A DNA stretch of 64,000 bases, from NCBI GenBank assembly GCA_020635515.1, contig JACJZS010000004.1, positions 62,001 to 126,000 on the forward strand, read 5' to 3'. The notes beneath the pieces were generated by a model. It worked only from the letters and a program-made list of their open reading frames with translations, searched no databases and was not told where the DNA came from. The stretch is from Flavobacteriales bacterium. Lineage in GTDB: Bacteria; Bacteroidota; Bacteroidia; Flavobacteriales; Weeksellaceae. The translations under genes and the position numbers were made by a program. Below are positions 9,475 through 18,579 of the stretch, in pieces. Positions within the stretch are counted from its first letter, which is position 1, and each line of letters begins with the position of its first letter.

Positions 9475-9482
9475 TATATTTG
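9475..9482 (+). promoter_or_regulatory. -7 box upstream of yjdM
   Basis: TATATTTG matches the Bacteroidota -7 consensus, 23 bases before the yjdM start. It probably drives yjdM and the two genes behind it. Confidence 0.55.
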
Positions 9483-9505
9483 ACTTTTAATTTAAACGAA
9501 AACTA

Positions 9506-9847
9506 ATGTCCGAAGAAATGAAATCTTGTCCACAGTGTAAATCTCCTTATGGATATTCTCTAGGAAACGAAATTTATGCTTGTCCTGAATGTGGAAACGA
9601 ATGGAATCCTAATGAAAATACAGAAAAAGACAATTCAAAGATACTTGATGCTAACGGAAACGAGCTAAGTGATGGCGATTCTGTAATTGTTATCAAAGAC
9701 CTTCCTGTAAAAGGTGCTCCTAAACCTATAAAATCAGGAACAAAAGTAAAAAATATTCGTCTAACAGATGGCGATCACAACATCGACTGCAAAATTGATG
9801 GATTTGGTTCTATGGCATTAAAATCTGAATTTGTACGAAAAGCATAA
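9506..9847 (+). CDS. yjdM: YjdM/PhnA family zinc-ribbon protein
   Basis: 113 residues. A zinc ribbon at the N-terminus has Cys8 and Cys11 (CPQC) and Cys26 and Cys29 (CPEC). The C-terminal PhnA domain has the conserved strands ILDANGNELSDGDSVIVIKD and LPVKGAPKPIKSGTKVKNI. E. coli YjdM was once called PhnA; despite some annotations it is not established as a phosphonoacetate hydrolase, and its role is unclear. The HD hydrolase gene begins three bases after the stop, so both are on one transcript. The family assignment is firm. Confidence 0.93.
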   Translation: MSEEMKSCPQCKSPYGYSLGNEIYACPECGNEWNPNENTEKDNSKILDANGNELSDGDSVIVIKDLPVKGAPKPIKSGTKVKNIRLTDGDHNIDCKIDGFGSMALKSEFVRKA

Positions 9848-9850
9848 ACT

Positions 9851-11071
9851 GTGTCAAATAAAATTATAAATGATCCTGTACACGGATTTGTAGATATATC
9901 TAATCCTCTACTGCTAAAAATAATTGATCATCCTTATTTCCAAAGACTTAAACGCATTTCACAAACAGGTCTCACGTTTTTAGTATATCCTGGAGCAATT
10001 CATACAAGGTTTCATCATGCAATTGGAGCTACACATCTTATGAAACTCTCTTTGCAAGTACTCAAAAGCAAAGGAATTAAAATCAGCAACGAGGAAGAGG
10101 AAGCAAGTTTAATTGCTATACTTTTGCATGATATAGGACACGGACCTTTTTCTCATGCTTTGGAATCTACCATTCTTGAGGGAATGCATCATGAAAATAT
10201 TTCTCTGTATTATTTTGAACTGCTTAATGAGGAATTTAATGGAAGTTTAGAACTTGCTATAAAAATTTTTAAGAACGAATACAAACGTCCTTTTTTCCAT
10301 CAACTAATCAGCAGTCAGCTTGATGTAGATAGATTGGATTATTTAAAGAGAGATAGTTTTTTTACAGGAGTTTCGGAAGGAAATATTGGTTCGGAACGCA
10401 TAATTACCATGTTTAATGTTGTAGACGACGAGCTAGTAACTGATATAAAAGGAATTTATTCCATAGAAAAGTACCTAACCTCTAGAATGTTTATGTATTG
10501 GCAAGTGTATTTTCATAAAACTTCCGCATCTGCAGAGATAATCCTAATTAAAGTTTTTGAAAGAGCAAAAGAGCTTGTTCAGCAAGGAAAAACAATTCCT
10601 ACCTCTAGATTTTTTAACTATTTTCTAAATTTGAATCAGAAAGCAGAACTCAACAAAAAAAACATTGAACATTTCACTCAGATTGATGATACCGATGTAT
10701 ATACTTCTTTAAAGGAATGGCAATTCTACGATGATAAAATTCTTGCTATGCTCAGCTCTTCAATCATCAATAGAGAGCTTCCAAAATCAATTATATCTAT
10801 AAAAAAGCATAGCGAAGAAGAACTTGTTTCATTTGTAGAAAAAACAGAAGAGTATTTTGGGATTGAAAATGGAAATTATTTCATTAATCAAAAAAAATTA
10901 ACTGTAAATCCTTACAATTTGGAAAAAAAACCTATAAAACTACTTACTAAAAACAAATCAATCATTAAGCTAGAAGATGCAGAAAATCAGGTATTAACCT
11001 CATCATTATCCCAAAAAATATCTCGTTATCATTTAATGATTCCACGTAAAATTTATGATTCGTTTTGCTAG
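9851..11071 (+). CDS. HD-domain phosphohydrolase (YwfO/dNTPase-like)
   Basis: 406 residues with a GTG start only three bases behind the yjdM stop. The metal-binding HD core is visible: His in TRFHHAIGATHL, the HD pair in ILLHDIGHGPFSHALE, and Asp in SSQLDVDRLDYLKRDS. This arrangement and the opening NDPVHGFVDI match the HD proteins related to dNTP triphosphohydrolases and YwfO. It probably hydrolyses a nucleotide or nucleotide-like phosphate in the cytoplasm; the substrate is unknown. The next gene begins 41 bases after its stop. Confidence 0.88.
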   Translation: MSNKIINDPVHGFVDISNPLLLKIIDHPYFQRLKRISQTGLTFLVYPGAIHTRFHHAIGATHLMKLSLQVLKSKGIKISNEEEEASLIAILLHDIGHGPFSHALESTILEGMHHENISLYYFELLNEEFNGSLELAIKIFKNEYKRPFFHQLISSQLDVDRLDYLKRDSFFTGVSEGNIGSERIITMFNVVDDELVTDIKGIYSIEKYLTSRMFMYWQVYFHKTSASAEIILIKVFERAKELVQQGKTIPTSRFFNYFLNLNQKAELNKKNIEHFTQIDDTDVYTSLKEWQFYDDKILAMLSSSIINRELPKSIISIKKHSEEELVSFVEKTEEYFGIENGNYFINQKKLTVNPYNLEKKPIKLLTKNKSIIKLEDAENQVLTSSLSQKISRYHLMIPRKIYDSFC

Positions 11072-11112
11072 CTAATAATTTTTAGTATTTTTAGGCAAAG
11101 TTTACTTTGTTT

Positions 11113-11706
11113 ATGAATCTTGTCGCACATCAAATACTTTCTTTTAACAATGAAAAAATTCAAGTCGGTAATTTCTTAGGAGAATTTATTCGAGGAAAAA
11201 AGTACGAGGAATATGAACGTGAAATTGCCATAGGAATTAAGCTCCATAGAAGTATTGATACATTTACGGATTCTAACGAATTAGTTTCTGAAGCATGCAG
11301 TTATTTCAGAAAAACACATAGAAAATTTTCTCCAATTATTGTTGATGTATTATTTGATTACTTTTTGATTCAAAAATGGAAACAGTTTAGAAATGATTCT
11401 TTTTTGGATTTTATTGACTCTTCCTATTCAATCTTAAAAAAACATTCGGATATTTATCCTGAAAACGTAAAAGAATACCTCGGTTATATGATTTCTGAAA
11501 ATTGGTTTTACAGGTATTCTTCTCTAGAAGGCGTAGAATTTACATTAAAACAAATAAGTAAACGTTCTACATTTTCGAACAATATAGAAAACTCGATTAA
11601 AGAAGTTTATCTTTATGAAAAAGAATTGTGTTTACTGTTCTTGGAGTTCTTCCCTATTTTAGAAAATCACTGTTTAACATTTTTAAAATCAAAGGAAATC
11701 TTCTAA
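11113..11706 (+). CDS. AcpH-like acyl carrier protein phosphodiesterase family protein
   Basis: 197 residues from the ATG at 11113, chosen because E. coli AcpH also begins MNFLAH; an in-frame TTG six bases earlier is less likely. Motifs of the all-alpha HD-like family are NFLGEFIRGK, GIKLHRSIDTFTDSN and the Asp-rich helix IIVDVLFDYFLIQKW. E. coli AcpH removes 4'-phosphopantetheine from acyl carrier protein; many homologues are only assigned by similarity. The last 18 bases overlap the convergent YciO gene on the other strand. Confidence 0.85.
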   Translation: MNLVAHQILSFNNEKIQVGNFLGEFIRGKKYEEYEREIAIGIKLHRSIDTFTDSNELVSEACSYFRKTHRKFSPIIVDVLFDYFLIQKWKQFRNDSFLDFIDSSYSILKKHSDIYPENVKEYLGYMISENWFYRYSSLEGVEFTLKQISKRSTFSNNIENSIKEVYLYEKELCLLFLEFFPILENHCLTFLKSKEIF

Positions 11707-12312
11707 GTTTCCTTTTCCTTGACGAAGAATTTCTGGTTCGTCTGAAGTAATATCAACAATGGTAGAAGCAACATTTCCTCCGTATCCTGAATCAATTACC
11801 AAATCTACCAAATTATCGTATTTTTCTAAAATCAACTCGGGATCCGTGGTATATTCTATTACATCATCTTCGTCGTGTATGGAAGTAGATGCAATAGGAT
11901 TTCCTAGTTTTTTTACGATTTGTTGTGGAATAGAATGGTCTGGAACTCTAATTCCTACTGTTTTTTTATTCTTGTAGGTATTTGGCATTTTTTTAGAAGC
12001 TTCTAAAACAAAGGTAAAAGGACCTGGCAATGCTCGTTTGAGCAACTTAAACTGTGGTGTAGGAATAGGACGTGTAAACTCCGACAAATGACTCAAATCA
12101 TTACAGACAATAGAAAACTGTGATTTTGCAAGTTTTATTCCTTTTATTCTTGCTAGTTTTTCCATTGCTTTTGCATTAAAAATATCGCAACCAAGACCAT
12201 AAACCGTATCGGACGGATAAATAATCAATCCTCCTTTTTGCAGAACTTCTACCACTTCTTGTATCGCTCTTTCATTGGGATTTTCGGGATATATTTTGAG
12301 TAATTTTGCCAT
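11689..12312 (-). CDS. YciO/YrdC/Sua5 domain protein (threonylcarbamoyl-AMP synthase family)
   Basis: 207 residues of a single YrdC domain. GGLIIYPSDTVYGLGCD is the nucleotide-binding opening, followed by LPGPFTFVLEA, KTVGIRVPDHSI and IASTSIHDEDD. Its ending (EILRQGKGNLEDFL) and overall form resemble E. coli YciO more than TsaC. YrdC/TsaC makes threonylcarbamoyl-AMP for tRNA t6A37; whether YciO members do the same in vivo is less certain. It follows yicC by two bases, so they are coupled, and it overlaps the AcpH-like gene tail to tail by 18 bases. Confidence 0.88.
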   Translation of the reverse strand: MAKLLKIYPENPNERAIQEVVEVLQKGGLIIYPSDTVYGLGCDIFNAKAMEKLARIKGIKLAKSQFSIVCNDLSHLSEFTRPIPTPQFKLLKRALPGPFTFVLEASKKMPNTYKNKKTVGIRVPDHSIPQQIVKKLGNPIASTSIHDEDDVIEYTTDPELILEKYDNLVDLVIDSGYGGNVASTIVDITSDEPEILRQGKGNLEDFL

Positions 12313-12314
12313 TT

Positions 12315-13175
12315 TTATAGAACATTAAAAAGTTGTTCTTTCATTTTTTCTAATTCATCTTTCATAATCACCACAATTTTCTGAATTTCATGATGATTTG
12401 CTTTAGAACCAATCGTATTTATTTCTCTTCCGATTTCTTGTGCAATAAATCCTAGTTTTTTCCCTTCTGAATTTGTGCTTTGCATGGTTTCTAAAAAATA
12501 CTTCAAATGTTGTTTTAAACGAACCTTTTCTTCTGTAATATCAAACTTTTCCACATAAAAAATCAGTTCTTGATGCAATCTATTTTCATCTATATCTACA
12601 GGTAAATCAGATAAATAAGATTCAAATTTCTCTTTAACTCTATCGACACGTTCTTGCTCAAACGGAATTATTTTTTCTAAACTCTGTTCTATTTGTACGA
12701 TATTCCTTTTAAGTTCCGTTTCTAAAGTATCTCCTTCCGTTTTTCTAAAATCATTTAATTTTTCTATTGCTTCTAGAAGTGTTTTCTCTAAATTCTTCCA
12801 TTCTTCTTGCTCTACTTCATCTTCTTTTGCACTTATAACTTCAGGTAAAGAAACGGCAATTTTCATTGCTTCTGTTTGCGATAAATCACTAGAAATTGAC
12901 CTTAAATCATCTATATAGCTCTTTATAATTGAATGATTTAATTCGTTAGAAGGATTGGATTGTTTACTTTCTATATTCACAAAACATTCCACTTTTCCAC
13001 GAATTAATTCTTTCGAAATAATTTTTCTTAATTCGATTTCCTTTTCTTTATACCGAATAGGAAGTCTTAAATTAATATCTATAGATTTACTGTTTAAAGA
13101 TTTTATATTTACAGAAATTTGTCTTCCTAAAAACTCAGAAATACTTTTCCCAAAACCTGTCATAGAATACATCAT
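12315..13175 (-). CDS. yicC: YicC family endoribonuclease-like protein
   Basis: 286 residues with the family opening MMYSMTGFGKS, whose length matches the usual MIxSMTGFG start, so the first of two adjacent ATGs is chosen. The YicC_N domain is about 1-155. The DUF1732 C-terminal domain ends with FIAQEIGREINTIGSKANHH and IVVIMKDELEKMKEQLFNVL. E. coli YicC has been reported as an RNase acting with PNPase. In many flavobacteria yicC is followed by gmk; here YciO follows after two bases and gmk is not in the window. Confidence 0.93.
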   Translation of the reverse strand: MMYSMTGFGKSISEFLGRQISVNIKSLNSKSIDINLRLPIRYKEKEIELRKIISKELIRGKVECFVNIESKQSNPSNELNHSIIKSYIDDLRSISSDLSQTEAMKIAVSLPEVISAKEDEVEQEEWKNLEKTLLEAIEKLNDFRKTEGDTLETELKRNIVQIEQSLEKIIPFEQERVDRVKEKFESYLSDLPVDIDENRLHQELIFYVEKFDITEEKVRLKQHLKYFLETMQSTNSEGKKLGFIAQEIGREINTIGSKANHHEIQKIVVIMKDELEKMKEQLFNVL

Positions 13176-13210
13176 ACTGGTAAATTTAATGCAAATTACG
13201 TGATTTATTT

Positions 13211-14356
13211 TTAGTTCTGTTCATTTACCTCGTATTTTATTTTTCTAAAAATACGCATTACAAATTTAAAAGATTCGTATACTTTTTCGTCTTGTACAGA
13301 CTTTAGAAAATCTTTATTTTCTATGAGTATTTTCTTGCTTTCTCTGATTCCATTTAGATACAGAATCATCATATTAAACGGATAATTTCGTAGTGCTTTT
13401 ACATCAAAAGAATCTTTATTTTTTTGTTCTTCTATCAACTTTAATTGGTTGTCGTACAATTCTTGAATTACAGATTCGTTTAACTTTGGTGGATTAAATA
13501 CAATTTCCGTGTCTATAGAATAATATCCATTTTCTAAAAAAGTGATTTTTACCTGCTCAAACTTGCAATACTTAGTAGTTTCATTAAACTTTAATCCAAC
13601 GTATTCTGTTATCAGAAAGTAATCATCAGTAAATTCAATAATTACTTTGTCGTAGGTAGAATAATAAATTCGTACTTGCTCATTAATTAACTCAATATCT
13701 ACTCTCGAAAGGTAATTTTTTCCGTCAATTTCTTTTTCTATTCCTGCCCAACAAATAATAAAAAGTTCTTTGAATACTTTAAATTTTGGATTTAATTCAC
13801 GATGCCTTTCATTCATAAAATCCAAAACACTATTTAGATTTTCTTCTATGCTGTTTCTTGAATTCTTTTCAATACTTTCTACAATTTCTTTATTGGAATC
13901 TACTTTATACTCATTGCTTTCTAACTTCAAAGAATTGCTTCCTACTCGTATATAACTATCTCCTGCTGTTATGTTAAAGATATTCTTTTTAAATGTTGTA
14001 ATTCCTTTTTTGGGTTTTATGGTTACCAATCCTACTACTTTGTTTTTAGGAAGATGAGGAAAAGAAACATTTTCGTAAAGAATATTAGGCGGATTATTTA
14101 AATATGCATTTACCAAATTTTGAATTCTACTATCATCAAAAAAATCTACACCTACTATTTGATTATCTGCATCTTCTACACCAATAATCATATACGAATT
14201 ATTCTCTGGATTACTATTGGAAAGTGCACAAATATGTTTGATAAACTTTGACTTTCCTTCTCTGTAATGTAAATTGAGTTGTCTTTTTTTATCTAAAAAA
14301 GTATTTTCCGCAGTGTACGCAAGTAAATTTTTTATAAGAATCCGTTTATTAATCAT
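13211..14356 (-). CDS. AlbA_2 (Schlafen AAA_4-like) domain protein
   Basis: 381 residues. The N-terminal 40-165 fits an AlbA_2 domain: SKFIKHICALSNSNPE, YMIIGVEDADNQIVGVDFFD and later AGDSYIRVGSNSLK. This domain is found in transcription regulators and in some defence and nucleic-acid proteins. Residues 200-381 are a separate region I do not recognise, rich in charged helices, without visible membrane segments. The gene stands alone between tilS and yicC with about 35 bases to yicC, so it could be read with it. Function not known. Confidence 0.72.
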   Translation of the reverse strand: MINKRILIKNLLAYTAENTFLDKKRQLNLHYREGKSKFIKHICALSNSNPENNSYMIIGVEDADNQIVGVDFFDDSRIQNLVNAYLNNPPNILYENVSFPHLPKNKVVGLVTIKPKKGITTFKKNIFNITAGDSYIRVGSNSLKLESNEYKVDSNKEIVESIEKNSRNSIEENLNSVLDFMNERHRELNPKFKVFKELFIICWAGIEKEIDGKNYLSRVDIELINEQVRIYYSTYDKVIIEFTDDYFLITEYVGLKFNETTKYCKFEQVKITFLENGYYSIDTEIVFNPPKLNESVIQELYDNQLKLIEEQKNKDSFDVKALRNYPFNMMILYLNGIRESKKILIENKDFLKSVQDEKVYESFKFVMRIFRKIKYEVNEQN

Positions 14357-14452
14357 AAAATCTCCGTTCAGACTTTATTATTCCAAGAATAATTGAACTC
14401 TCGCTAAGTTACACAATTAAATTTAAGTAGAAGGAAACAATCCGTTAAGAAA

Positions 14453-15781
14453 TCACAACCAAACATTCAAAATATTCCTAGTGGTGTCGGTTACTCGAAA
14501 CCGTTCGTCTGCTCTGTGATTTATTATCCAAATAATATCATCATTAGCATTTGTAAGAACAAGCACTTTCCTTTTGAAATACGTGCTTATTTTTTCATCT
14601 CGCAAATACTTAGAAATCTTCTTTGTTCCGTTCATTTTTAAAGGATAAAAAACATCTGAGGTTTTCCAACTTCTAATTTTTAAAGGAAATAAAAGTTTAT
14701 CTGCATCAAACCATGCTTCTGCTGTTGCATCAAGTTGAGATAAAATTCTAGATTTTATTTTTAAAGGATTTTTTAACTTAAACTCTTTCTCTTGAATTTC
14801 TATACACACCTCTTCCGTATTTGCATTTAGTGGTTCTATGATAAAATATTTGTAATCAATCCAAAAACGATGCGTTGAGGTTTCATGGAAAACACCTACT
14901 CTAGACTGAATCAACTTGTATAATTCATGAATTGAAATTCCACCAAAATCCGTAAAAATATAATGCAATATAGTGGGATTTAGATTTAACATTTTATGTT
15001 TTTTCAGAAAATACGTATCTTCTTTTTTATCATAAAAATGTAAAATCTTCTTAAAATCTTTTTTTGATTTTTTCTCAATAATTTTTTCTGCTTGTTGTAT
15101 GTATAATATACTTTTTTCCAGCTGACTCGAAAATTGAGAATTTAGCTCCTTTAATGAAGGAATTATATCTAAACGTAACTTATTCCTCAGATAATCTCTT
15201 TTTTTATTTGACTTATCTTCCCTCCAAGGAATAGTATTTTCTGTAGCATAATCTAAAAGGTATTCTTTTGAAATCCCTAAAAGTGGACGAAATACAGACT
15301 TTGTGCTTTTTATTCCCGATAGACCTTTTAATCCTGAACCTCTAAAAATATTTATAAAAAACGTTTCTATTTGATCATCTAAATGATGTGCCGTTGCAAG
15401 AAATTTTATTTTAAATTCACCTTGAATCTCTTTATAAAAATCGTATCGAATATCGCGAGCAATCATCTGCAGAGAATGCCGAGATTGTTTATGTTCAGAA
15501 AAATTAACATTTTTTATATGCAGAGGAATTTTATATTTACTACAATAGTTTCTTACCAACTCTTCATCTAAATCAGAATCTTCGCCTCTTAATCCATAAT
15601 TAACATGTGCCACATGAATGCTAAATTTATTCACTCTAAAAAAATCGAGCATTACCATACTATCCAATCCGCCTGATATGCCAAGCAATACAACTTCCTC
15701 TTTAGCAAAAGGAATTTCTATTTTTTCTTTACCTAAAAAAAAAATATTTTGTAATTCTCTTGTGTGCAAGTTATTCTGCAT
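14453..15781 (-). CDS. tilS: tRNA(Ile)-lysidine synthase
   Basis: 442 residues. The N-type ATP pyrophosphatase P-loop SGGLDS is at residues 36-41 (GISGGLDSMVMLDFF), followed by HVNYGLRGEDSDLDE and the TilS signature ATAHHLDDQIETFFINIFRGSGLKGL. The C-terminal substrate-binding TilS_C region ends with IIWIINHRADERFRV. It modifies C34 of tRNA-Ile(CAU) to lysidine so AUA is read as isoleucine. The start overlaps the stop of the upstream FKBP-like lipoprotein gene by 11 bases. Confidence 0.96.
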   Translation of the reverse strand: MQNNLHTRELQNIFFLGKEKIEIPFAKEEVVLLGISGGLDSMVMLDFFRVNKFSIHVAHVNYGLRGEDSDLDEELVRNYCSKYKIPLHIKNVNFSEHKQSRHSLQMIARDIRYDFYKEIQGEFKIKFLATAHHLDDQIETFFINIFRGSGLKGLSGIKSTKSVFRPLLGISKEYLLDYATENTIPWREDKSNKKRDYLRNKLRLDIIPSLKELNSQFSSQLEKSILYIQQAEKIIEKKSKKDFKKILHFYDKKEDTYFLKKHKMLNLNPTILHYIFTDFGGISIHELYKLIQSRVGVFHETSTHRFWIDYKYFIIEPLNANTEEVCIEIQEKEFKLKNPLKIKSRILSQLDATAEAWFDADKLLFPLKIRSWKTSDVFYPLKMNGTKKISKYLRDEKISTYFKRKVLVLTNANDDIIWIINHRADERFRVTDTTRNILNVWL

Positions 15782-16520
15782 TTTCTACTTTCAGAACTTC
15801 AAAGTTAAATACAAAACAATAGTCTTCATAGGTTTCAACTTTTGTTGCTGATGTCGAAGTAGGATTTACATAATGTTTATCTCTTCCATATGCCAAACGA
15901 GAAGGAACAACAATAACGCCTTGTAGATTATAATTGGTATAATCTGCATTGTTTGTCGCCTTGAATTTTGCTAAACCTTCTAAAATCCCTTCTATTTCAT
16001 AATCGGATTTTACGTCTCCATCATTATACAAGGGAGCATCTAAAAAATAAGGATTCTCTCTCGGTTTAAAACCATATAAGATGGTAGAAAAAGTAGAACT
16101 TGTAGCTGGAGTTCTATAATAAACCGTTCCGTCTTCTTTGTAGGATTTAAAGTAGAACATGTTGTATTGAAGCGTTGTATTTTTATTATCAAAGGAAACA
16201 TAATCTCCATCTGCTTCTACAGCTTCTCGCGTAACAATCCATATTCCAGAATCTTGCTTTTCCGCAAAATTCATCAATTTATTACTCAATTGTTCTGCAT
16301 TTTCTTCTTCTGTTACATCTTCCGTATCATCTATTCGTTTTACATTTCCTGCTGAATCAAAATAATATTCATTCAAATATTTTTCAATTGCAACATCATC
16401 ATTTTCATTTACCTGACTCACAGAATAAGTAACCGTTCCCGAGTTATCATCTTTATTACAAGAAAAAATTAAAACTGACACCACAAACACAGAGAAAGTT
16501 AAGAATACATTTGCCTTCAT
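15771..16520 (-). CDS. FKBP-type peptidyl-prolyl isomerase-like lipoprotein
   Basis: 249 residues. The N-terminal hydrophobic stretch ends in a lipobox (LIFSCNKDD), so the mature protein is a lipoprotein facing the periplasm. The C-terminal part has the FKBP-like strand GVIVVPSRLAYG, matching the I(V)IPxxLAYG motif of FKBPs, and ends FVFNFEVLKVE as in that fold. The N-terminal half (about 40-130) is not recognised. Flavobacteria commonly carry FKBP lipoproteins linked to gliding or secretion. It overlaps tilS by 11 bases on the same transcript. Activity as an isomerase is inferred. Confidence 0.75.
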   Translation of the reverse strand: MKANVFLTFSVFVVSVLIFSCNKDDNSGTVTYSVSQVNENDDVAIEKYLNEYYFDSAGNVKRIDDTEDVTEEENAEQLSNKLMNFAEKQDSGIWIVTREAVEADGDYVSFDNKNTTLQYNMFYFKSYKEDGTVYYRTPATSSTFSTILYGFKPRENPYFLDAPLYNDGDVKSDYEIEGILEGLAKFKATNNADYTNYNLQGVIVVPSRLAYGRDKHYVNPTSTSATKVETYEDYCFVFNFEVLKVENAE

Positions 16521-16655
16521 TAGGATATAAAATTTTCCGCAATTTACGAACTAATTTTTTAAACAACATTATACTGAAGAGGATTAGAAATATGGTAGAT
16601 TCAACTGGCAAACATATATCTGCTTTTTTTATTTCATTTTTTAAATAAAAACCAC

Positions 16656-16663
16656 TATTTTTG
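16656..16663 (+). promoter_or_regulatory. -7 box upstream of the GH13 gene
   Basis: TATTTTTG matches TAnnTTTG, 23 bases before the start codon at 16687. A -33 element was not clear in the T-rich sequence upstream. Confidence 0.45.
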
Positions 16664-16686
16664 ATTTCTACACCTAAATCAAGCTC

Positions 16687-18579
16687 ATGAAAATCAAGTT
16701 ATTTTTCCTTTCTGTCTTTTTCTGCTCGGCATTATTTGCCTCCAAAATAGAAATTATGAATCCTCCACATTGGTGGATTGGAATGAAATATAATAAAATA
16801 GAAGTATTGCTAAAAGGAGAAAATATTTCCAATTATAATTTTTCTTTGATTCATGAGGATAAAGCAAAACTAGTAGACGTTTTTAAATTCCAAAATCCTA
16901 ACTATGTAGTTTTGAGCTTAGATGTTTCTAAAGTAAAAAAAGCAAAAACATTACAATTTTCCTATTCTACTTCTTTTCACAATTACTTTGAATTTGATTT
17001 TGAATTAAAAGAAAGAAAACAAGGAGTTGGAAAACAAGGAATAGATGCTTCTGACTTTATTTACTTGATATTTCCTGATAGATTTGTGAACGGAAATCCT
17101 CAGAATGATTTAGAAGGAAAAATGAGAGATCCGCTACCATCTACGCATTTTGTAGGAAGACGTGGAGGAGATTTAGAAGGTGTGATTTCAAAACTGGATT
17201 ACATTAAAGATTTGGGAGTTACTGCAACTTGGCTTTGTCCTGTAGAAGAAAACAATACTAAACTCCGTTCTTATCACGGATACGGATTTACCTCTCACTA
17301 TGAAGTTGATAGACGATTTGGAGGAAATGAAGTTTACAAACAGTATGTAGAGGAATCTCATAAAAAAGATTTAAAAGTAGTAAAAGATGTGGTATTTAAT
17401 CATTGTAACGAAGCTTATTTTCTTTGGGAAGATAAAATAGATGATAGCTGGTTTAATCCTAAAAAATTAACCAATTATAGAGTTCCTGCTCTGCTTGACC
17501 ATTATGCATCTAGTTACGATAAAGATTTGGTTTCTAATGGTTGGTTTGTAGCAGAAATGCCTGATTTTAATCAAAAAAATCCACGTGTTGCAAATTTCCT
17601 TACACAATACGCTCTTTGGTGGATAGAAGAATTTGATGTTGACGCATACAGAATGGATACTTTTGCCTATCCTGATAATGAATTTATATGGAAAATGATG
17701 CAAACTGTAAAAGAAGAATATCCTAACTTTTTCCTTTTCGGAGAAGTTTGGGACTCACAAGAAGCAATTCTCTCTTGGTTTGATATAGATAGAAACAACA
17801 AAAATAAATCTTGTGATTCTAAAAAAAGCTGTAAAAAGAAAAAATCAGAAACTCCAAAATTTAACATTGGACTAACTGACTTTGAGTTTCAATATGCAAT
17901 GATGGATTTAGCTAAAGAAGATTTTGGCTGGAATACAGGTCTTTTAAAACTTTACTACACCTTGGTTCAAGATTATGTTTATAAAGATGCTTTTGACAAT
18001 GTAACTTTTCTAGGAAATCATGATGTTGATAGATTTTATACTTCTATAAAAGAAGATTTTGAAAGTTTTAAACTTGCCACAACCATACTTCTTACTTCAA
18101 GAGGAATTCCTCAGTGGTATTATGCCGATGAAGTTTTAGCAACAAATGAAAAAGACCCAGAATTAGAAGGATTTAAAGGAGATGATGCATTGCGTAGAAT
18201 CTGTTTCCCTGGCGGATTTCCAAATGATACAGTAGATAAATTTACACCACAAGGAAGAAATCAACAAGAAAATGAGTTTGTAAATTTTCTATCCACATTA
18301 GCTAATTACAGAAAGAATTCAAAAGCAATTACCAAAGGAAAGTTAACACATTTTGTCCCTCAAGACAATGTTTATGTGTATTTTAGGTACATAGAAAATG
18401 AAAAAGTAATGGTAATCATCAACCGAAACGAAAAAGAACAAACGTTGGATTTAAGTAGATTCAGAGAATTGTTACCTGTAAATTCTGATGGAAAAAACAT
18501 ACTAACAGGAGAAAATATTCGTTTTTACAATGAATTAAAACTAAAACCAAAAACTCCTTATGTATTTGAGATTAAATAA
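16687..18579 (+). CDS. Periplasmic GH13 alpha-amylase/cyclomaltodextrinase-like enzyme
   Basis: 630 residues with a signal peptide (MKIKLFFLSVFFCSALFAS). Residues 20-115 are a neopullulanase-type N-terminal Ig domain (MNPPHWWIGMKYNKIEVLLK). The GH13 barrel carries nucleophile Asp324 (VDAYRMDTFAYPD), acid/base Glu353 (LFGEVWDSQ) and Asp446 (LGNHDVDRF), plus DVVFNHCNEAY. Thus it is probably active on alpha-glucans and functionally like SusA. After Glu353 there is a basic, Cys/Lys-rich insert (about 367-386) that is odd for the family. The downstream M28 peptidase gene overlaps the last 20 bases. Confidence 0.92.
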   Translation: MKIKLFFLSVFFCSALFASKIEIMNPPHWWIGMKYNKIEVLLKGENISNYNFSLIHEDKAKLVDVFKFQNPNYVVLSLDVSKVKKAKTLQFSYSTSFHNYFEFDFELKERKQGVGKQGIDASDFIYLIFPDRFVNGNPQNDLEGKMRDPLPSTHFVGRRGGDLEGVISKLDYIKDLGVTATWLCPVEENNTKLRSYHGYGFTSHYEVDRRFGGNEVYKQYVEESHKKDLKVVKDVVFNHCNEAYFLWEDKIDDSWFNPKKLTNYRVPALLDHYASSYDKDLVSNGWFVAEMPDFNQKNPRVANFLTQYALWWIEEFDVDAYRMDTFAYPDNEFIWKMMQTVKEEYPNFFLFGEVWDSQEAILSWFDIDRNNKNKSCDSKKSCKKKKSETPKFNIGLTDFEFQYAMMDLAKEDFGWNTGLLKLYYTLVQDYVYKDAFDNVTFLGNHDVDRFYTSIKEDFESFKLATTILLTSRGIPQWYYADEVLATNEKDPELEGFKGDDALRRICFPGGFPNDTVDKFTPQGRNQQENEFVNFLSTLANYRKNSKAITKGKLTHFVPQDNVYVYFRYIENEKVMVIINRNEKEQTLDLSRFRELLPVNSDGKNILTGENIRFYNELKLKPKTPYVFEIK

